Both the position numbers and the translations under genes were made by a program. From positions 1 through 19,592 of the forward strand of contig CAMNIH010000020.1 of the NCBI GenBank assembly GCA_946540365.1: DNA of 19,592 bases, given 5' to 3'. The first letter of the stretch is position 1. Each line of letters starts with the position of its first letter. The notes below the pieces were generated by a model that saw only the letters and a program-made list of their open reading frames with translations, was not told the origin of the DNA and made no database searches. The DNA comes from an uncultured Bacteroidales bacterium. Lineage in GTDB: Bacteria; Bacteroidota; Bacteroidia; Bacteroidales; P3. Below, piece by piece: positions 1 to 7,942 of this stretch.

Positions 1-40
1 TTTTATATGTATGACAATCTGGTGGTTGCTATTGAAATGA

Positions 41-231
41 AACCCCGATGGGGTTATCGCTGCCTTGGGGGGCACCGGCGTCGGGGGCAACGCCCCCCGC
101 GTGTCCGCTGCCAGTCCGTAGGACTTGCCAAATGTCAAATTCGATGCATTTGACCCGGGCGGTTGGAAAATAAATTTTGCCATGTCGCGGAAAAAGTCTA
201 TTTTTGTAGACTTGAAAGCATCGGAGGATGC
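41..231. repeat. Array of six short hairpins upstream of the DUF3127 gene
   Basis: Six perfect short inverted repeats follow one another: 41-46/50-55, 83-88/92-97, 113-117/121-125, 134-140/148-154, 194-200/207-213 and 218-222/227-231. Stems are 5 to 7 bp and their sequences differ. Four of the six carry C-G-N-N-G at the apex (46-50, 117-121, 142-146, 222-226). The G-run at 67-73 can also pair with 92-98, competing with the 83-97 hairpin. The fifth hairpin covers the promoter -7 box and the sixth lies in the presumed 5' leader. The array may be a cluster of divergent palindromic elements or a structured region; its function is unknown. Confidence 0.6.
176..206 (+). promoter_or_regulatory. Bacteroidetes-type promoter for the DUF3127 operon
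   Basis: TTTG at 176-179 and TATTTTTG at 199-206 are separated by 19 bases. This matches the Bacteroidetes primary sigma consensus of TTTG, 19-21 bases, TAnnTTTG. Transcription would start near 213, giving a leader of about 60 bases before the ATG at 273. Confidence 0.7.
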
Positions 232-272
232 TGCATAAATTATTGGTAATTAATTAAAACAACGAGATAACG

Positions 273-719
273 ATGGAAATTACAGGTAAATTAATCCAGA
301 TTTTGCCCGATGTGCAGGGTGAATCGCAGCGTGGGCCGTGGATTCGCGGCGGTTTTGTGATCGAGACCGGCGACGACTATCCGCGCAAGGTGGCCTTCAC
401 GGCCTTTGGCGAGGAGCGTGTGGCCATGGTGAAGAACATCCCGATGGGACAGCTGGTGCAGGTGACCTTCACGCCCGAGAGCCGCGAGTTCAACGAGAAG
501 TGGTACACCGACCTGCGTTGCACGCGTGTGCAGCCCTTCGTGCCGGGCCAGATGCCTGCCCCGGCCACGGGTTATGCGTGGACGGGCAACCAGCCTGCGG
601 GCCAGACCCTCGGGACGCCGCAGCCCGCCGCCCAGCCTGCCGCCGCCCAGCAGCAGCCGGCCGGTTTCGCCCAGGCACCCACCATGCCCGCCTCCGGCGA
701 GGACGACCTGCCGTTCTAA
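273..719 (+). CDS. DUF3127 protein, SSB-like with acidic C-terminal tip
   Basis: This 148-residue protein has a folded N-terminal part (about residues 1-92) typical of DUF3127, a family largely confined to Bacteroidetes and thought to resemble OB folds. A Pro/Ala/Gln-rich linker follows (about 93-138). The protein ends in acidic residues and DDLPF, closely resembling the C-terminal tip that single-stranded DNA-binding proteins use to recruit repair and replication partners. That architecture suggests a nucleic-acid-binding role, but this is inference from the family and the tail; no catalytic motif is visible. The ATG at 273 begins the conserved start of the family (MEITGK). It is the first gene behind the promoter at 176-206 and lies 33 bases before the folate enzyme gene. 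Confidence 0.85.
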   Translation: MEITGKLIQILPDVQGESQRGPWIRGGFVIETGDDYPRKVAFTAFGEERVAMVKNIPMGQLVQVTFTPESREFNEKWYTDLRCTRVQPFVPGQMPAPATGYAWTGNQPAGQTLGTPQPAAQPAAAQQQPAGFAQAPTMPASGEDDLPF

Positions 720-752
720 GTGGAAAGTGGAAAAGTGATTGGTGAGATTCCG

Positions 753-1286
753 ATGGACAAAAGCGAGGTGAGACGGATCATGCGCGAGCGCAAGCGCGCC
801 GTGCCGCCGGAGGAGAAGCTGCGCCGCAGCGAGCTGATCATGCAGCGCGTGGAGCAGAGCGACGCCTTCCGGCAGGCCTCGGTGGTGCTGCTCTACTGGT
901 CGATGGCCGACGAGGTGCAGACGCACCGCTTCGTCGAGCGGTGGTACAGGCAGAAGACGCTGCTGCTGCCCTGCGTGGACGGCGACGACCTGCGCCTGCG
1001 GCAGTACACCGGCCCCGACTGCCTGGTGGCCGGCGAGCAGTTCGGCATCGGCGAGCCGACCGGCGAGGAGTGGACCGACCTGGAGGCCGTGGAGCTGATC
1101 GTGGTGCCGGGCGTGGCCTTCGACGGACGCGGCCACCGCATGGGGCGCGGCCGCGGATTCTACGACCGCCTGCTGAAGAGCACGCCACGGGCCGTCAAGA
1201 TCGGGGTCGGCTACGACTTCCAGATGCTGGACGCGGTGCCCGTCGAGCCGCACGACGTCAATATGGACCTTGTAATACACGACTGA
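753..1286 (+). CDS. 5-formyltetrahydrofolate cyclo-ligase
   Basis: This cytoplasmic enzyme converts 5-formyltetrahydrofolate to 5,10-methenyltetrahydrofolate using ATP, returning a storage or inhibitory folate to one-carbon metabolism. The hallmark Gly-rich motif MGRGRGFYDRLL starts at residue 130 and is preceded by the VVPGVAFD strand, as in the family. From the ATG at 753 the protein is 177 residues, close to the usual 180-200. An in-frame GTG at 720 would add 11 residues that look non-family, so I prefer 753, which has GGTGAG a few bases upstream. It follows the DUF3127 gene in the same direction. A GC-rich hairpin lies between it and the next gene at 1301-1315. Confidence 0.92.
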   Translation: MDKSEVRRIMRERKRAVPPEEKLRRSELIMQRVEQSDAFRQASVVLLYWSMADEVQTHRFVERWYRQKTLLLPCVDGDDLRLRQYTGPDCLVAGEQFGIGEPTGEEWTDLEAVELIVVPGVAFDGRGHRMGRGRGFYDRLLKSTPRAVKIGVGYDFQMLDAVPVEPHDVNMDLVIHD

Positions 1287-1300
1287 ATAACCAAAACGCT

Positions 1301-1315
1301 GCCGGCCGCGCCGGC
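1301..1315 (+). other. Small GC hairpin in intergenic gap
   Basis: Two copies of GCCGGC, itself a palindrome, flank a three-base CGC loop. This gives a compact 6-bp stem in the 39-base gap between the folate enzyme and the tail-anchored protein. No T-run follows, so it is unlikely to be an intrinsic terminator. It could stabilise or attenuate the operon transcript. Confidence 0.45.
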
Positions 1316-1325
1316 CCCCTGAGCT

Positions 1326-1820
1326 ATGCCAATGTTCTACACCCCCAAGCCACGCCAGTTCAAGTACCGGCCCCGCTTCTACGACCCCGAGAAGGAGAAG
1401 TGGGAGGCCCTGAAGCAGAAGTATGCCGACGAGCGCGCCCTGCGCGAACTGATGGAGCAGGCGGAGAAAGAGGAGAGTGGAACGAGGAATGCGGGAAGCG
1501 AGGGGGCGGACGAGGAGCTGGCCTACTTCGAGCGGCGCGTGCGCGAGCTGGACCGCGAGGAGCGCAAGGGCTTGACCTGGAAGGATGCCTTCCGCAAGCG
1601 CGAGATGCCCCGGTTCCGCTACCAGCCCCGTTTTGCGGGCAGCGACACCGCCACGGAGCACGACACCGGCGAACACCTGCAGCAGTTCAAACGCCGCGGA
1701 GCCAACATCAAGCGCCGCTTCGACCCCTCGGACACCGACTATATGAAACCCATACCCGCAGGCCGCATCATGTTCTATGCGCTGCTGGTCTGCCTGTTGC
1801 TTTATTGGATTCTCTTTTAA
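1326..1820 (+). CDS. Hypothetical tail-anchored membrane protein
   Basis: This 164-residue protein is highly charged, with a Lys/Arg/Glu-rich, probably helical body and one hydrophobic segment at the extreme C terminus (about residues 143-163, ending in F). It has no signal peptide, so it would be anchored by its tail with the body in the cytoplasm. A short aromatic-basic motif occurs twice: PRQFKYRPRF near residue 9 and PRFRYQPRF near residue 95. Both are followed by charged helix. I know similar conserved hypotheticals in Bacteroidetes but no assigned function. It lies 6 bases before panD and is probably co-transcribed. The start at 1326 is uncertain by two codons, because a second ATG lies at 1332. 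Confidence 0.8.
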   Translation: MPMFYTPKPRQFKYRPRFYDPEKEKWEALKQKYADERALRELMEQAEKEESGTRNAGSEGADEELAYFERRVRELDREERKGLTWKDAFRKREMPRFRYQPRFAGSDTATEHDTGEHLQQFKRRGANIKRRFDPSDTDYMKPIPAGRIMFYALLVCLLLYWILF

Positions 1821-1826
1821 CAAGAC

Positions 1827-2168
1827 ATGACTATCGAAGTACTGAAATCAAAGATACACCGCGTGACGGTGACGGAAGCCGACCTGGACTACATCGGCAG
1901 CATCACCATCGACGAAGCCCTGATGGAGGCATCGGGCATCATCGAAAACCAGAAGGTGGAGATCTACAATATCACCAACGGCGAACGCTTCGCCACCTAT
2001 GCCATCCGTGGCGAACGCGGGACGGGCGTGATCGGCATCAACGGTGCCGCCGCCCACAAGGCGCCGGTGGGGTCGCTGCTGATCATCGCCGCCTACGCCC
2101 AGATGACGCCCGAGGAGGCGGCCGCCTGGCATCCCACCGTCATCTTCCCCAAGGACAACCGGATATAG
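1827..2168 (+). CDS. panD: Aspartate 1-decarboxylase
   Basis: PanD decarboxylates L-aspartate to beta-alanine, the amine half of pantothenate on the way to coenzyme A. It is made as a proenzyme that cleaves itself between Gly24 and Ser25 to form the pyruvoyl cofactor. Both residues are present (IGSITID). Lys9, Arg54 and Tyr58 match the active-site positions of the Escherichia coli enzyme, and the NGAAAH segment is typical. The length of 113 residues is slightly shorter than the usual 115-126. No panB or panC is in the window. The gene sits between the tail-anchored protein and the flippase-like gene, with gaps of 6 and 12 bases, so all are probably one transcript. Confidence 0.96.
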   Translation: MTIEVLKSKIHRVTVTEADLDYIGSITIDEALMEASGIIENQKVEIYNITNGERFATYAIRGERGTGVIGINGAAAHKAPVGSLLIIAAYAQMTPEEAAAWHPTVIFPKDNRI

Positions 2169-2180
2169 CGCTGAATCTTA

Positions 2181-3233
2181 ATGGCTGACGAGGTGACAAA
2201 AAAGAAGGGGCGGTGGGGCGACGTGCTGCGGCTCGTCGTCTTTCTGGGGATAGGCATCTTCTTCATCTACTGGTTTCTGCTGAAGCTGGATGCCGACCAG
2301 AAGGCCGCCATCTGGCAGTCGTTCCTCGACGCCGACTACTGGTGGGTGGCGGCGTGCATGGCCTGCTGCCTGCTGAGCCACCTGGTGCGAGCCATGCGGT
2401 GGCGGCTGCTGTTCCACCCGCTGGGGCTGGATCCGTCGCTGTCGCACACCTTCGGGTCGGTGGTGGTGGCCTACCTGGGCAACCTGGCCTTCCCGCGGGC
2501 GGGCGAGGTGATGCGCTGCGCCACCCTGCGCACCAGCGAGGGCATCCCCGTCGAGAAGTCGCTCGGCACCGTGGTGACCGAACGCCTGATCGACCTGGTG
2601 GCCTTCGGCGCCATCGTGCTGATCGGGCTGCTGGCCATGTTCGGCCAGGCCAAGGACTGGCTCTACGACACCCTCTCGACCAAGTTCGAGACCCTGCCCA
2701 ACATGGCGATGATCGCGGGCGGGCTGGCGCTGCTGGCCGCAGTGGCCTTCGCCGCCTACAAGCTCTTCTGGAAGAAGCTGCTGCATATCGGCGTGTTCAA
2801 GAAAATCGACGAGCTGGCCCACGGCATGGTGGACGGGGTGAAGAGCATCTTCCACCTGGGCGGCCGGCGCACGCTGCTGTTCATCGTCTACAGCGTGGTC
2901 ATCTACCTGCTCTACATCTTGGGCGGGCTGATCATCTTCCAGGCCTTCGAGGCCACGCGGTGGCTGGGCTTCACGGCGGCCTTCGTGGTCTACCTGTTCG
3001 GCAGCGTGGGGATGGTCTTCTCGCAGGGCGGCATCGGAGTCTACCCCGTGCTGGTCCAGCTGGCGCTCGACATCTACGGCATACCGATGGAGGTGGGCAC
3101 CGCCTGCGGATGGCTGCTGTGGGGCAGCCAGCAGGCCATCGTCATCGCCGTCGGCGCCGCCTTCCTGATCTATTTCAGCCTCAAGAAACGCCGCGCCGCA
3201 GCGGCAAATGATATAATGAATAAAAAACCATAA
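2181..3233 (+). CDS. Flippase-like (UPF0104 / MprF N-terminal type) membrane protein
   Basis: This 350-residue inner-membrane protein has several hydrophobic segments (first near residues 15-34, then from about 55, and repeatedly to the C terminus). It belongs to the lysylphosphatidylglycerol synthase transmembrane-region family: R-x-M-R-W after the second segment, then GNLAFPRAGEVMR, and later the FSQGGIGVYP re-entrant-like segment. Relatives move lipids or lipid-linked sugars across membranes, but the substrate cannot be read from sequence. The aminoacyl-transferase domain of MprF is absent, so lysinylation of lipids is not expected. It starts 12 bases after panD and is the last gene before the palindromic repeats at 3245-3317. 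Confidence 0.85.
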   Translation: MADEVTKKKGRWGDVLRLVVFLGIGIFFIYWFLLKLDADQKAAIWQSFLDADYWWVAACMACCLLSHLVRAMRWRLLFHPLGLDPSLSHTFGSVVVAYLGNLAFPRAGEVMRCATLRTSEGIPVEKSLGTVVTERLIDLVAFGAIVLIGLLAMFGQAKDWLYDTLSTKFETLPNMAMIAGGLALLAAVAFAAYKLFWKKLLHIGVFKKIDELAHGMVDGVKSIFHLGGRRTLLFIVYSVVIYLLYILGGLIIFQAFEATRWLGFTAAFVVYLFGSVGMVFSQGGIGVYPVLVQLALDIYGIPMEVGTACGWLLWGSQQAIVIAVGAAFLIYFSLKKRRAAAANDIMNKKP

Positions 3234-3244
3234 ACCTTTTTAAG

Positions 3245-3317
3245 AATGCAGACGCGGCACGCCGCGTCTCTACAACCAACAAACAGAAATGCAGACGCGG
3301 CACGCCGCGTCTCTACA
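3245..3317. repeat. Two tandem copies of a palindromic (REP-like) element
   Basis: A 30-base unit occurs identically at 3245-3274 and 3288-3317, with a 43-base repeat distance. Each unit contains the inverted repeat GACGCGGC-AC-GCCGCGTC (3251-3268 and 3294-3311), flanked by AATGCA on one side and TCTACA on the other. The pair fills the gap between the flippase-like gene and trxB. Such elements usually recur in intergenic DNA and may protect or terminate transcripts. No T-run follows, so classic intrinsic termination is not obvious. Confidence 0.8.
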
Positions 3318-3346
3318 GCCTAAAAACCTTAAACCATAAAACCCCA

Positions 3347-4276
3347 ATGGAACACACACGTTGTCTGATTATCGGCTCGGGCCCTGCGGGCTACACGGCG
3401 GGCATCTACACCTCGCGTGCCGATTTGAAACCCATCTTGTTTGAGGGCGAGCAGCCCGGCGGTCAGCTGACCATCACCACCGAGATCGAGAACTTCCCCG
3501 GCTACCCCGAGGGCATCAGCGGCACGGCCATGATGGACGACCTCAAGCGGCAGGCCGTACGCTTCGGCTGCGATGTGCGGTCGGGCTACATCACCGCCAT
3601 CGACCTCAGCCAGCGCCCCTTCCGCGCCACCGACGACCACGGCAACGAAGTGGAGGCCGAGACGGTCATCGTGTGTACCGGCGCCAGCGCCAAGTGGCTC
3701 GGCATGGACAGCGAGCGTCAGTTCTACGGCGCGGGCGTGTCGGCCTGTGCCACCTGCGACGGCTACTTCTACAAGAACCAGCCCGTGGCCGTGGTGGGCG
3801 GCGGCGACACGGCCTGCGAGGAGGCCAACTACCTGTCGACGCTCTGCTCGAAGGTCTACCTCATCCACCGTCGCGACGAGTTGCGCGCCTCGAAGGCCAT
3901 GCAGCACCGCGTGCTGACCAACCCCAAGATCGAGATGTGCTGGAACTCGAAGCCGGCCCAGATTCTGGGTACCGACCTGGACGGCGTCACCGGCGTCGAG
4001 CTGGAGGACACCCAGAGCGGCGCCAAGCGCACGATCGACGTGACGGGCGTCTTCATCGCCATCGGCCACAAGCCCAACACCGACTTCCTCGGCGGCCAGG
4101 TGGAGCTGGACGCCCAGGGATACATCAAGGTGCAGAGCCCGAGCAGCGCCACCAACGTGGCGGGTGTGTTCGCCGCGGGCGACGTGTGCGACCCCCACTA
4201 CCGTCAGGCCATCGTGGCCGCCGGCAAGGGCGCCTCGGCCGCCATGGATGTGGAACGCTTCCTGCAGGAGAACTAA
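3347..4276 (+). CDS. trxB: Thioredoxin-disulfide reductase
   Basis: This cytoplasmic FAD enzyme passes electrons from NADPH to thioredoxin. Its 309 residues are typical of the low-molecular-weight bacterial type. Visible motifs in order are the N-terminal FAD-binding GSGPAGYTAGIY, the redox-active CATC pair (Cys134 and Cys137), the NADPH-binding VGGGDTACEEA followed by the basic HRRDELRA segment that contacts the NADPH 2'-phosphate, and the C-terminal FAD motif GVFAAGDVCD. All key residues are intact. It begins 29 bases after the second palindromic repeat and lies 17 bases before the porin-like gene. Shared transcription with the porin gene is possible, but no functional link is evident. Confidence 0.97.
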   Translation: MEHTRCLIIGSGPAGYTAGIYTSRADLKPILFEGEQPGGQLTITTEIENFPGYPEGISGTAMMDDLKRQAVRFGCDVRSGYITAIDLSQRPFRATDDHGNEVEAETVIVCTGASAKWLGMDSERQFYGAGVSACATCDGYFYKNQPVAVVGGGDTACEEANYLSTLCSKVYLIHRRDELRASKAMQHRVLTNPKIEMCWNSKPAQILGTDLDGVTGVELEDTQSGAKRTIDVTGVFIAIGHKPNTDFLGGQVELDAQGYIKVQSPSSATNVAGVFAAGDVCDPHYRQAIVAAGKGASAAMDVERFLQEN

Positions 4277-4293
4277 TCCCCCCCGTCCCGTCT

Positions 4294-6408
4294 ATGACCC
4301 ATCGGAGCAACAGGAACGGCAAGCGGCTGACGCGGTGGATCCGCGTCGGGATGCTGCTCCTGTGGCTCGTCCCCGCCGGAGCGGAGGCCCAGGTGCGCAT
4401 GAATCCCGGCAGCAGCTCGTCGATGCCCACATTCTCCGGCATGTCGAGAGCCACCCCGTCGAGGGGCACCGCCGCCAACACCACCGGCAACCCCAACAAC
4501 CCGTTCGGCACGGACAGCACGGCGGCACAGTCCGACACCTCGGCCACCAAGGGGCTCGTCTACCACAAGGAAATCCCCGACTCGGTGCTGCGGCAGAAGG
4601 TGTTCCTCTTCCACCACCGCACCGCACGGGTGTGGATCGACGAGGTGTGGAACCCCACGCTCGACCCCACGGGGGTGCAGTTCAGCGATCCGCTGGACGC
4701 CCTCAACGGCAACTACTACCTGGGCAAAGGATCGCTCGGCCATCCCCACACCGCCCTCTTCCCCACCCTGGCCGACGGGCTGCGACTGCGGCTGCAGCCC
4801 GACATCTATCCCGGCTACGCCTACACCCTCGACAACATCAACTTCTTCCAGACGCTGACTCCCTTCAGCACCCTCACCTACGGGGGGTCGCTGGCCGACG
4901 ACCACAGCCTGCGCATCACACACACGCAGAACATCATGCCGGGGTGGAACGCCTCGTTCGACTACCGCCTGTTCAACCCCGAGGGGGTATACACCTCGTC
5001 GGGGGCGCTGAACAACTACCTCAACGCGACGACCAACTACTTCTCGGCCGATTCGCGGCTGCAGGCCTCGGCGGCCCTCATCTGGCAGGCCTACACCATC
5101 GACGAGAACGGAGGCCTGAGCAACGACAGCATCTTCATCCTGCGCCAACAGTCGAACCGGGCCGGCATACCGGTCGTGCTGAGCAATGCCGGCACCCTAC
5201 AGCGCAACCTTTCGGCCATGGCCAGCGTCCTCTACAGCCTGGAACGGCAGAGCGACACCTACCGCGAACGCGACAGCCTGGCCATCGTGCAGGTCGACGA
5301 CAGCACCACCCGAGTCGACACCATCGTCGTGGTGGACACCATCCCGCTGCGCAAACCGCATGTGGTCAACCTGGGCGTGGTGGGGGCCGAGGTGGGCTAC
5401 GACCGGCAGAAGCGCGTCTTCGCCGACAGCACCCACTGGCGCGAGCAGCAGGCCACCCTCTACTGGACCAACGACGCATACGTCGACCACCGGTGGCGCA
5501 ATCCACTGAAGGTCACCGTCGGCCTGCAGCCCCGCTACCTGCGGGCCGTCATCGGGGCCGACACCCTCAGGAGCTACAGCTGGCTCAACCCCTTCCTGCA
5601 TGCCGAAGCGGCCCTGTGGCGCGCCACGCTGGCCCTCGACGCCGAACAGCGGTCGAACCCCTGGGCCGCCGACGGCAACGACCGCCGGCTGGCCGTCAGG
5701 ATCGACATGCCCTTCGACTCGGCAGGCCACACCCGGATGCGCTTCGACGCCCAGATGCAGGACCGGCCGACCGACCTCGTCAGCGTCTACTACCTCACCA
5801 ACAGCACCGGCGAGGCGACGGTCCCCTCGTCGACCATCGAGCGGTACAGCCTGCAATTCAAGCATAAAGACATCGTCGACCTCAGCGCCAGCGCCAGCCA
5901 CATCGGGCGCCACCTGTGGATCGACACGGCCCTTGCCGTCCATCAGGGGCAGCAGCCCTTCTGGCTCTTCCAGGGGGCCTTGACCCTGCGCCTCCGGGCA
6001 GGGGCGTTCCATCTGGACATGCAGCACCTGCTGCAGCACTCGACCGACAGCGACCAGCTGCCGGTGCCGCTGTGGGCGACCAAGAACTCGCTCTATGCCG
6101 ACTTCCCGCTGTTCCAGCGCACGCTGCGGGCCCAGGTGGGCGTCGACCTGCGCTACCACACCCCCTACCATGCCCCCCTCTACGACCCCGCCACGGGCCT
6201 CTTCCTGCAGCAGGACGCGCTCACGGTGGGCGGCTATCTGTGGGGCGACGTCTTCGTCAACATACAGGTCAAGCGCGCCAGCATCTACGTCAAGGCTGGC
6301 CACGTCAACGCCCTGTGGGAGACACCGGCCACCTACCTGCTTCTGCCCCACTACCCCGGCCAGGGGTTCGGCCTGCAATGGGGCCTGGCATGGGCATTCT
6401 TCGATTGA
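4294..6408 (+). CDS. Putative outer-membrane porin (Bacteroidetes putative porin family)
   Basis: This 704-residue exported protein has a signal peptide in about residues 1-32: basic start, hydrophobic [10 protein letters not shown], cleavage around AEA-Q. A low-complexity Ser/Thr/Asn-rich stretch follows (about 33-90). The long remainder alternates polar and hydrophobic residues with many aromatic girdle-like positions and ends in a C-terminal aromatic strand (LAWAFFD), as expected for a beta-barrel. Segments such as [19 protein letters not shown] match what I recall of the Bacteroidetes putative porin family, whose substrate is unknown. The open frame extends upstream to 3673 inside trxB, but the ATG at 4294 directly precedes the signal peptide and is the credible start. 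The CoA-transferase gene follows after 29 bases. Confidence 0.82.
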   Translation: MTHRSNRNGKRLTRWIRVGMLLLWLVPAGAEAQVRMNPGSSSSMPTFSGMSRATPSRGTAANTTGNPNNPFGTDSTAAQSDTSATKGLVYHKEIPDSVLRQKVFLFHHRTARVWIDEVWNPTLDPTGVQFSDPLDALNGNYYLGKGSLGHPHTALFPTLADGLRLRLQPDIYPGYAYTLDNINFFQTLTPFSTLTYGGSLADDHSLRITHTQNIMPGWNASFDYRLFNPEGVYTSSGALNNYLNATTNYFSADSRLQASAALIWQAYTIDENGGLSNDSIFILRQQSNRAGIPVVLSNAGTLQRNLSAMASVLYSLERQSDTYRERDSLAIVQVDDSTTRVDTIVVVDTIPLRKPHVVNLGVVGAEVGYDRQKRVFADSTHWREQQATLYWTNDAYVDHRWRNPLKVTVGLQPRYLRAVIGADTLRSYSWLNPFLHAEAALWRATLALDAEQRSNPWAADGNDRRLAVRIDMPFDSAGHTRMRFDAQMQDRPTDLVSVYYLTNSTGEATVPSSTIERYSLQFKHKDIVDLSASASHIGRHLWIDTALAVHQGQQPFWLFQGALTLRLRAGAFHLDMQHLLQHSTDSDQLPVPLWATKNSLYADFPLFQRTLRAQVGVDLRYHTPYHAPLYDPATGLFLQQDALTVGGYLWGDVFVNIQVKRASIYVKAGHVNALWETPATYLLLPHYPGQGFGLQWGLAWAFFD

Positions 6409-6437
6409 AAAATTCACAACAAATACCAACTACCACA

Positions 6438-7742
6438 ATGAACTGGAAAGACGAATATAAACGCAAAGTAAGCAAACCCGAAGATGCCATCAAAGACATC
6501 CACGATGGCGATTGCGTGGTGCTGGGCCACGCCGCCGCCGTTCCCAAAATCATCCCCAACGCGATGGCGCAACACTGCGAGGACTACAACGATGTCCTCA
6601 TCTTCCACATGACCACCCTCGGCGACAACCCCCTGCTGCATCCGCGCTGCTACGGCCACTTCCGCCACGTGAGCAACTTCCTCAGCGGCAACTCGCGCGA
6701 GGCCGTCAACCACCTCGAGGGCGACTTCTTCCCTGCCTACTTCCACGACGTGCCCGAGATGATCGGCGACGAAATCCCGTGCGACGTGGCCGTCTTCCAA
6801 GCCACCCCGCCCAACGACGAAGGCTACTGCTCGCTCGGCCTCTCGTGCGACTACGCCCTCGCCGCCATCCGCCGCGCGCGTTCCGTCATCATCGAGACCA
6901 ACGAGCTGATGCCCTTCACCTATGGCAACACGATGATCCATGTGTCGCAGATCGACCATATCATCCCCTGCGCCTACCAGCTGCCCGAGCTGCACAGCGA
7001 CGCCCCCTCGGAAGTCGAGCTCGCCATCGGTCGCCACTGCGCCTCGCTGGTCACCGACGGCTCCACCCTCCAGCTCGGCATCGGAGCCATCCCCAACGCC
7101 GTCCTCGCCGAACTGGGCAACAAGAACGACCTCGGCATCCACAGCGAGATGTTCTCCGACGGCGTGGCCGATCTGATGAAGAAAGGCAACATCAACGGCA
7201 GCCGCAAGACCCTCCACAAGGGCAAGGTGGTGGCCACCTTCATCATGGGCTCGCGCGAGCTGTACGACTTCGTCGACGGCAACGAAGCCATCGAGCTCTA
7301 CCCCGTCGACTACACCAACGACCCCATCGTCATCGCACAGCAGTACCGCATGGTGTCCATCAACTCATGCCTCGAGGTCGACCTCATGGGGCAGGTGGCC
7401 AGCGAGACGATCGGCATGCGGCAGTACAGCGGCATCGGCGGACAGATCGATTTCGTGCGCGGCGCCTCGATGGCACGCGAGGGCAAGAGCATCATCGCCA
7501 TGCCCAGCACCGCAGCCGGCGGCAGCATCTCGCGCATCAAGCCCTTCCTCACCCCCGGTTCGGCGGTCAGCACCACGCGCAACGACGTCAACTACCTGGT
7601 CACCGAATACGGCATCGCACGCCTCAAAGGGCGCACCCTGCAGCACCGTGCCGAGGACCTCATCCGCATCGCTCACCCCGACTTCCGCCCTACCCTCATC
7701 GAAGAGTACGAGCGCCGCTTCCAGTGCAAATACAGCGAATAA
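6438..7742 (+). CDS. Acetyl-CoA hydrolase/transferase family CoA-transferase (4-hydroxybutyrate type)
   Basis: The enzyme moves CoA between acetyl-CoA or butyryl-CoA and a short carboxylic acid, in fermentative acid metabolism. Its 434 residues are the usual length for 4-hydroxybutyrate or butyryl-CoA:acetate transferases. The catalytic glutamate that forms the glutamyl-CoA intermediate is Glu237 in GIHSEMFSDG. The QLGIGAIPNAV loop before it and the GIGGQIDFVRGAS motif after it are also typical of the family. The true substrate (4-hydroxybutyrate, butyrate, succinate or acetate) cannot be decided here. The start at 6438 gives the family N terminus. It follows the porin-like gene by 29 bases; no other butyrate or succinate pathway gene is nearby. 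Confidence 0.88.
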   Translation: MNWKDEYKRKVSKPEDAIKDIHDGDCVVLGHAAAVPKIIPNAMAQHCEDYNDVLIFHMTTLGDNPLLHPRCYGHFRHVSNFLSGNSREAVNHLEGDFFPAYFHDVPEMIGDEIPCDVAVFQATPPNDEGYCSLGLSCDYALAAIRRARSVIIETNELMPFTYGNTMIHVSQIDHIIPCAYQLPELHSDAPSEVELAIGRHCASLVTDGSTLQLGIGAIPNAVLAELGNKNDLGIHSEMFSDGVADLMKKGNINGSRKTLHKGKVVATFIMGSRELYDFVDGNEAIELYPVDYTNDPIVIAQQYRMVSINSCLEVDLMGQVASETIGMRQYSGIGGQIDFVRGASMAREGKSIIAMPSTAAGGSISRIKPFLTPGSAVSTTRNDVNYLVTEYGIARLKGRTLQHRAEDLIRIAHPDFRPTLIEEYERRFQCKYSE

Positions 7743-7785
7743 ATTTGGTTAAAAGAAAGAAAAAAGTCTCAACAATCAAATTATT

Positions 7786-7800
7786 TGTGTATATTTGCAC
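7786..7800 (+). promoter_or_regulatory. Promoter -7 region for the gene at 7943
   Basis: TATATTTG at 7790-7797 matches the Bacteroidetes -7 box. The surrounding 15 bases (TGTGTATATTTGCAC) are identical to those at 19256-19270, before the ExbB-like gene. No clear TTTG lies 19-21 bases upstream, so the -33 element is weak. The leader would be about 140 bases, A-rich with a C-run near 7820; I see no structured element in it. Confidence 0.6.
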
Positions 7801-7942
7801 CGTGATTTGAATCGAATCCCTCCCCCCCACGGAACGTCGAAGAACGGACAAACCAAACACAGACAACACAGAATCACGCATATACAAACAACAAGAAAAA
7901 CATACCGACCGTATAAAACATTATTCCAATAAAACAAAAAAA

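Noticed and set aside
291..1823. A 510-codon open frame on the minus strand opposite the first three genes
   Set aside because: It runs antisense through DUF3127, the folate enzyme and the tail-anchored gene, all with recognisable plus-strand proteins. High GC removes stop codons from shadow frames.
3673..4293. Upstream in-frame extension of the porin-like gene through trxB
   Set aside because: It overlaps trxB in another frame; the signal peptide immediately follows the ATG at 4294.
5197..6429. A 410-codon minus-strand frame opposite the porin-like gene
   Set aside because: Composition is typical of a GC-rich antisense shadow (Val, Gly, Glu, Gln, His repeats) with no family motif; the plus-strand frame has a signal peptide and barrel-like pattern.
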